64,000 nucleotides of DNA. Source: Sphingobium sp. AP50. GTDB lineage: Bacteria; Pseudomonadota; Alphaproteobacteria; Sphingomonadales; Sphingomonadaceae. The stretch is from NCBI RefSeq assembly GCF_900109095.1, contig NZ_FNYZ01000008.1, positions 62,001 through 126,000 on the forward strand, read 5' to 3'. The translations under genes and the position numbers were made by a program. Of this stretch, positions 61,287 through 64,000 are shown in pieces. Under the pieces are notes generated by a model that saw only the letters and a list, made by a program, of their open reading frames with translations, made no database searches and was not told the DNA's origin. Position 1 is the first letter of the stretch. Each line of letters starts with the position of its first letter.

Positions 61287-64000
61287 ATGTCTTCACGCAC
61301 GCATCATTTCCGTAATGCGCTGTTCGCCGCCTCGGCGATCGGCTCGCTCGGCCTGTCGCAGGCCGCTTTTGCGCAGGATAGCGCGGCAACTGCCGCCGCC
61401 CCGCAGGCCGATGCAGCCGTTGCGCCGCAGGACGATGGCGTTGCGGACATCGTCGTCACCGGCATCCGCGCATCCTTGCAGAGCGCTACCAATGCGAAGA
61501 AAGATGCTGTCGCTTTTGGTGACTCGATCTTCGCCGAAGACATCGGCAAGCTGCCCGCCACCAACCTCGCCGAAACGCTGAACCGCATGCCGGGCGTCCG
61601 CCTGCGTCGCGACAATAATGGTGAAGGCACGCAGGTCGCGATCCGCGGCCTTGGCCCCAGCTTCACCCGCGTATTGCTGAACGGTTCGCAGATTCAGGTC
61701 GCGTCGGATGGCGGCACCAACGGCGGCAGCGCCAACCGTGAAGTCGATCTCGACTTCTTCCCGTCCGAACTCTTCACCCGCCTCGATCTGGCCAAGAGCC
61801 CGTCGCCCTCGACGCTGGAAGGCGGCATCGCCGGCACCGTCAATCTGCGCAACGCGCGGCCTTTCGACAAGGAAGGCACGCACTTTACCGTCGTGGCACA
61901 GGGCCAGTATACCAGCCCCAATGACAAGGTCAGCCCGCGTGGCGCGATCGTGGCCAGCCATACCACCGACACGTTCGGCATATTGGTCGGTGTCGCTGGC
62001 GTGAAGACCAAGACCCGCATCAAGGGTTTTGAAACTGTCGGTTGGACCGATGGTAATCTTGGCCGGGATACGGCTGGCAATAATGATGCCGGCGGTAATA
62101 ACTTCTCTTGGGCGTCGGTCGTCCCGGCCAATGCCGGCCATGGCCTAGTCGCTGGCCAGCCGGTCGATGTCGTCGCGACGTCGGGCCTGACCCGCTCGCA
62201 ACTCAGCACCGCGCTGTTGCCGCGTCTCGGCCGCGAAAGCCTGACCGAAGGCACGCGCTCGCGCATCTCGGCGCTGGCCGCGCTCGAATGGCGCCCCAGC
62301 GATGAACTGCATTTCGCCATCGACGGCATCTGGGCCAAGTCGACCCGCGACTATACGAAGGTCAACATGAACTGGCAGGTCCGCAATTCCGGCCCTGGCA
62401 CCAGCGCACAATCGACTGGCGGCATGATCCCGATCGACCTGACCGTGGACGAAAATAATGTCGTGACCAGCGGCACCTTCGCCAACTCTTCCTACTTCCT
62501 CGAAGCCAGCATGTTCAAGCAGACGACGAAGTTCTGGAACGTCAACCCCAGCGTCAGCTGGGAACCGACCGACAATCTGAAGGTCAACCTCAGCGCAAAC
62601 TATTCCAAGAGCCGCTTCTTCCGCGAACAGCCGACCTGGGCTTTCCAGACCACCCCCAATTCCGGCGTCGACACCTATTATGAAAATAATGGCGGCGACT
62701 ATCCCTCAATCACCAGCAATCTGGACCTTAACGATCCGAACAATGGCAGCTGGCAGTGGTATCGCCAGAATATCCAGCTGGTCCGCCGTCACACCGAAAC
62801 CAAGGGCGCGCATTTCGACGTCATGTATGGTGATGATCAGTTCAACGTGAAGGTCGGCGCTGCCTATGACCGGGCGACCCGTTCGATCCGCGCCTATGAC
62901 AACAGCTCGGCCTATCAGTTGTCGGTCTGCGGCACGGGGTGCACCGGCGCCACCGGCTCGATCACGACCAGCCAGATCGCGCAATATCTGAAAAGCTCTT
63001 CAGTCGCCGGCTTTGTTGTCCCCGATTTCAACGCCATCAAGTCGGCCACCAACTATACCAGCTATCGCGACAGCGCGCCCGAAGCGCGTGGCGCGGTTAC
63101 GGGCGGCGCGACTGGCGACATGGATGAAAAGGTGATGGGCGCCTATTTCGAAGTGAACGGCGTGACCGAAATTGCCGGTCGTGACCTGCACATAAATGCC
63201 GGTATGCGCTATGCTCATACCGATCAGGAAGTGACCGGCCCCAGCCAGGTCGGCACCACGATCGTCGATATCACGTCGCGCTCCAAATATGAAAATTTCC
63301 TACCGTCGATCAACCTGACCTATGACGTGGCCGACAATATCAAGCTGCGTGCATCGGCCTCGCGCACCATGACCCGTCCGGATGCGGGCCAGATCCTGCC
63401 CGGCGTCACCTTCTCCGATCCGTCGGCCCTGGTCGCGACGGCTGGCAACCCGGACCTGAAGCCCTACACCTCGGACAATTATGATCTAGGTGGGGAATTC
63501 TACACTGGCGGCATCGGCTATATCGGCGTCTCGGCCTTTACGAAGAATGTTCAGGGCTTCACCACCACGGTGCCGACGCAGGCGACCTTCGGTTCGCTGA
63601 ACATCCCTTATGCCAGCCTGCTTTCGACGCAGCAGATTGCTTTGACCGATCGTTCGGCGGCGACTGGCGTTGCCGTCAATGATCTGGCCATTACCGTGAA
63701 CCGTCCGGTCAACCTTTCTGACCTCAAGATCAAGGGTCTGGAAGCGACTTGGGTGCAGCCGCTCGACTTCTTCGTGAAGGGCCTCGGCTTCTCAGCCAAC
63801 GGCACCTATCTGAAGCAGTCGTCGTCTTCGGGTCTGGTGGCCGAAGGCGTGTCGAAATATTCGTACAACCTTCAGGGCTTCTACGAAAATCACGGCCTGT
63901 CGATCAGCCTGAACTATGTGTGGAATGGCAAGTCGATCGCACCCGGCGGGAACGGCCCGCAGAACGGCATCACCGGCGCGGACCTGAAGGCTGATGCCCG
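61287..64000 (+). CDS. TonB-dependent receptor (Xanthomonas/Caulobacter class), C-terminus beyond the right edge
   Basis: About 904 codons are visible from the ATG at 61287 (GGAGAGGAAC upstream), with no stop before the edge. The signal peptide ends near QAAFAQ. A short Ala/Asp-rich linker and a TonB-box-like DIVVTGIRASLQSA follow. The plug domain shows SIFAEDIGKLPATNLAETLN, then RMPGVRLRRDNNGEGTQVAI and GGIAGTVNLRNARPF. Barrel strands follow (for example SVSWEPTDNLKVNLSANYSK). This is the TonB_Xanth_Caul type used for plant oligosaccharide uptake. Its operator and place after the glucuronate genes make it the likely importer of glucurono-xylo-oligosaccharides. Confidence 0.93.
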   Translation, partial: MSSRTHHFRNALFAASAIGSLGLSQAAFAQDSAATAAAPQADAAVAPQDDGVADIVVTGIRASLQSATNAKKDAVAFGDSIFAEDIGKLPATNLAETLNRMPGVRLRRDNNGEGTQVAIRGLGPSFTRVLLNGSQIQVASDGGTNGGSANREVDLDFFPSELFTRLDLAKSPSPSTLEGGIAGTVNLRNARPFDKEGTHFTVVAQGQYTSPNDKVSPRGAIVASHTTDTFGILVGVAGVKTKTRIKGFETVGWTDGNLGRDTAGNNDAGGNNFSWASVVPANAGHGLVAGQPVDVVATSGLTRSQLSTALLPRLGRESLTEGTRSRISALAALEWRPSDELHFAIDGIWAKSTRDYTKVNMNWQVRNSGPGTSAQSTGGMIPIDLTVDENNVVTSGTFANSSYFLEASMFKQTTKFWNVNPSVSWEPTDNLKVNLSANYSKSRFFREQPTWAFQTTPNSGVDTYYENNGGDYPSITSNLDLNDPNNGSWQWYRQNIQLVRRHTETKGAHFDVMYGDDQFNVKVGAAYDRATRSIRAYDNSSAYQLSVCGTGCTGATGSITTSQIAQYLKSSSVAGFVVPDFNAIKSATNYTSYRDSAPEARGAVTGGATGDMDEKVMGAYFEVNGVTEIAGRDLHINAGMRYAHTDQEVTGPSQVGTTIVDITSRSKYENFLPSINLTYDVADNIKLRASASRTMTRPDAGQILPGVTFSDPSALVATAGNPDLKPYTSDNYDLGGEFYTGGIGYIGVSAFTKNVQGFTTTVPTQATFGSLNIPYASLLSTQQIALTDRSAATGVAVNDLAITVNRPVNLSDLKIKGLEATWVQPLDFFVKGLGFSANGTYLKQSSSSGLVAEGVSKYSYNLQGFYENHGLSISLNYVWNGKSIAPGGNGPQNGITGADLKADA

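Overview
The window is high-G+C alphaproteobacterial DNA, most likely from a sphingomonad (Sphingobium or Novosphingobium type). Supporting markers are a SapC-family protein, a TamA-TamB pair, a LapA-PyrF pair, a ManD-type mannonate dehydratase very like the Novosphingobium enzyme, a Caulobacter-type XylX/XylB xylose pathway and a TonB-dependent receptor of the Xanthomonas/Caulobacter class. These calls come from reading translated sequence and remembered families; no database search was run.

Region 1 (1-17,157) is an integrated mobile element that runs off the left edge and ends at tRNA-Glu(CUC). It carries a partial unknown gene, two mobilization-like genes transcribed away from a hairpin-rich candidate oriT, and a three-gene minus-strand operon with 4-bp ATGA overlaps: SIR2-like protein, unknown 203-aa middle protein, SMC/RecF-like ATPase with a zinc hook. 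Next come a ~1,700-aa STAND NTPase with an N-terminal PD-(D/E)XK-type nuclease (Avs-like), a frameshifted tyrosine-recombinase remnant and a full tyrosine integrase beside the tRNA. The SIR2/middle/ATPase operon and the giant STAND nuclease look like two separate anti-phage systems carried by one tRNA-targeted element.

Region 2 (17,450-39,400) is core genome: SapC, a D-2-hydroxyacid dehydrogenase, a DEAD-box helicase, SerS, a host-attachment protein, a Ser-repeat PEP-CTERM protein, DksA, PilZ, two DUF465 proteins, DUF1465, TamA/TamB, L-serine dehydratase, an outer-membrane barrel, a thioesterase, PyrF and LapA.

Region 3 (39,400-64,000) is a hemicellulose programme. A minus-strand operon (XylX, XylB, lactonase, sugar porter, aldose 1-epimerase) gives part of the oxidative Weimberg xylose route. 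After small genes and purB comes a glucuronoxylan cluster: LacI regulator, GH67 alpha-glucuronidase, two tandem GH3 enzymes, ManD, a hexuronate-type MFS transporter, UxaC, UxuB and a TonB-dependent receptor cut by the right edge. Together they release xylose and (methyl)glucuronate from oligosaccharides and convert glucuronate through fructuronate and mannonate to 2-keto-3-deoxygluconate. Three near-identical 14-bp LacI-type operators lie before xylX, between aguA and the first GH3 gene, and before the receptor, so one regulator probably controls the whole programme.

Several long palindromic REP-like repeats sit between core genes. One places a perfect 10-bp hairpin over the ribosome binding site of the hexuronate transporter.
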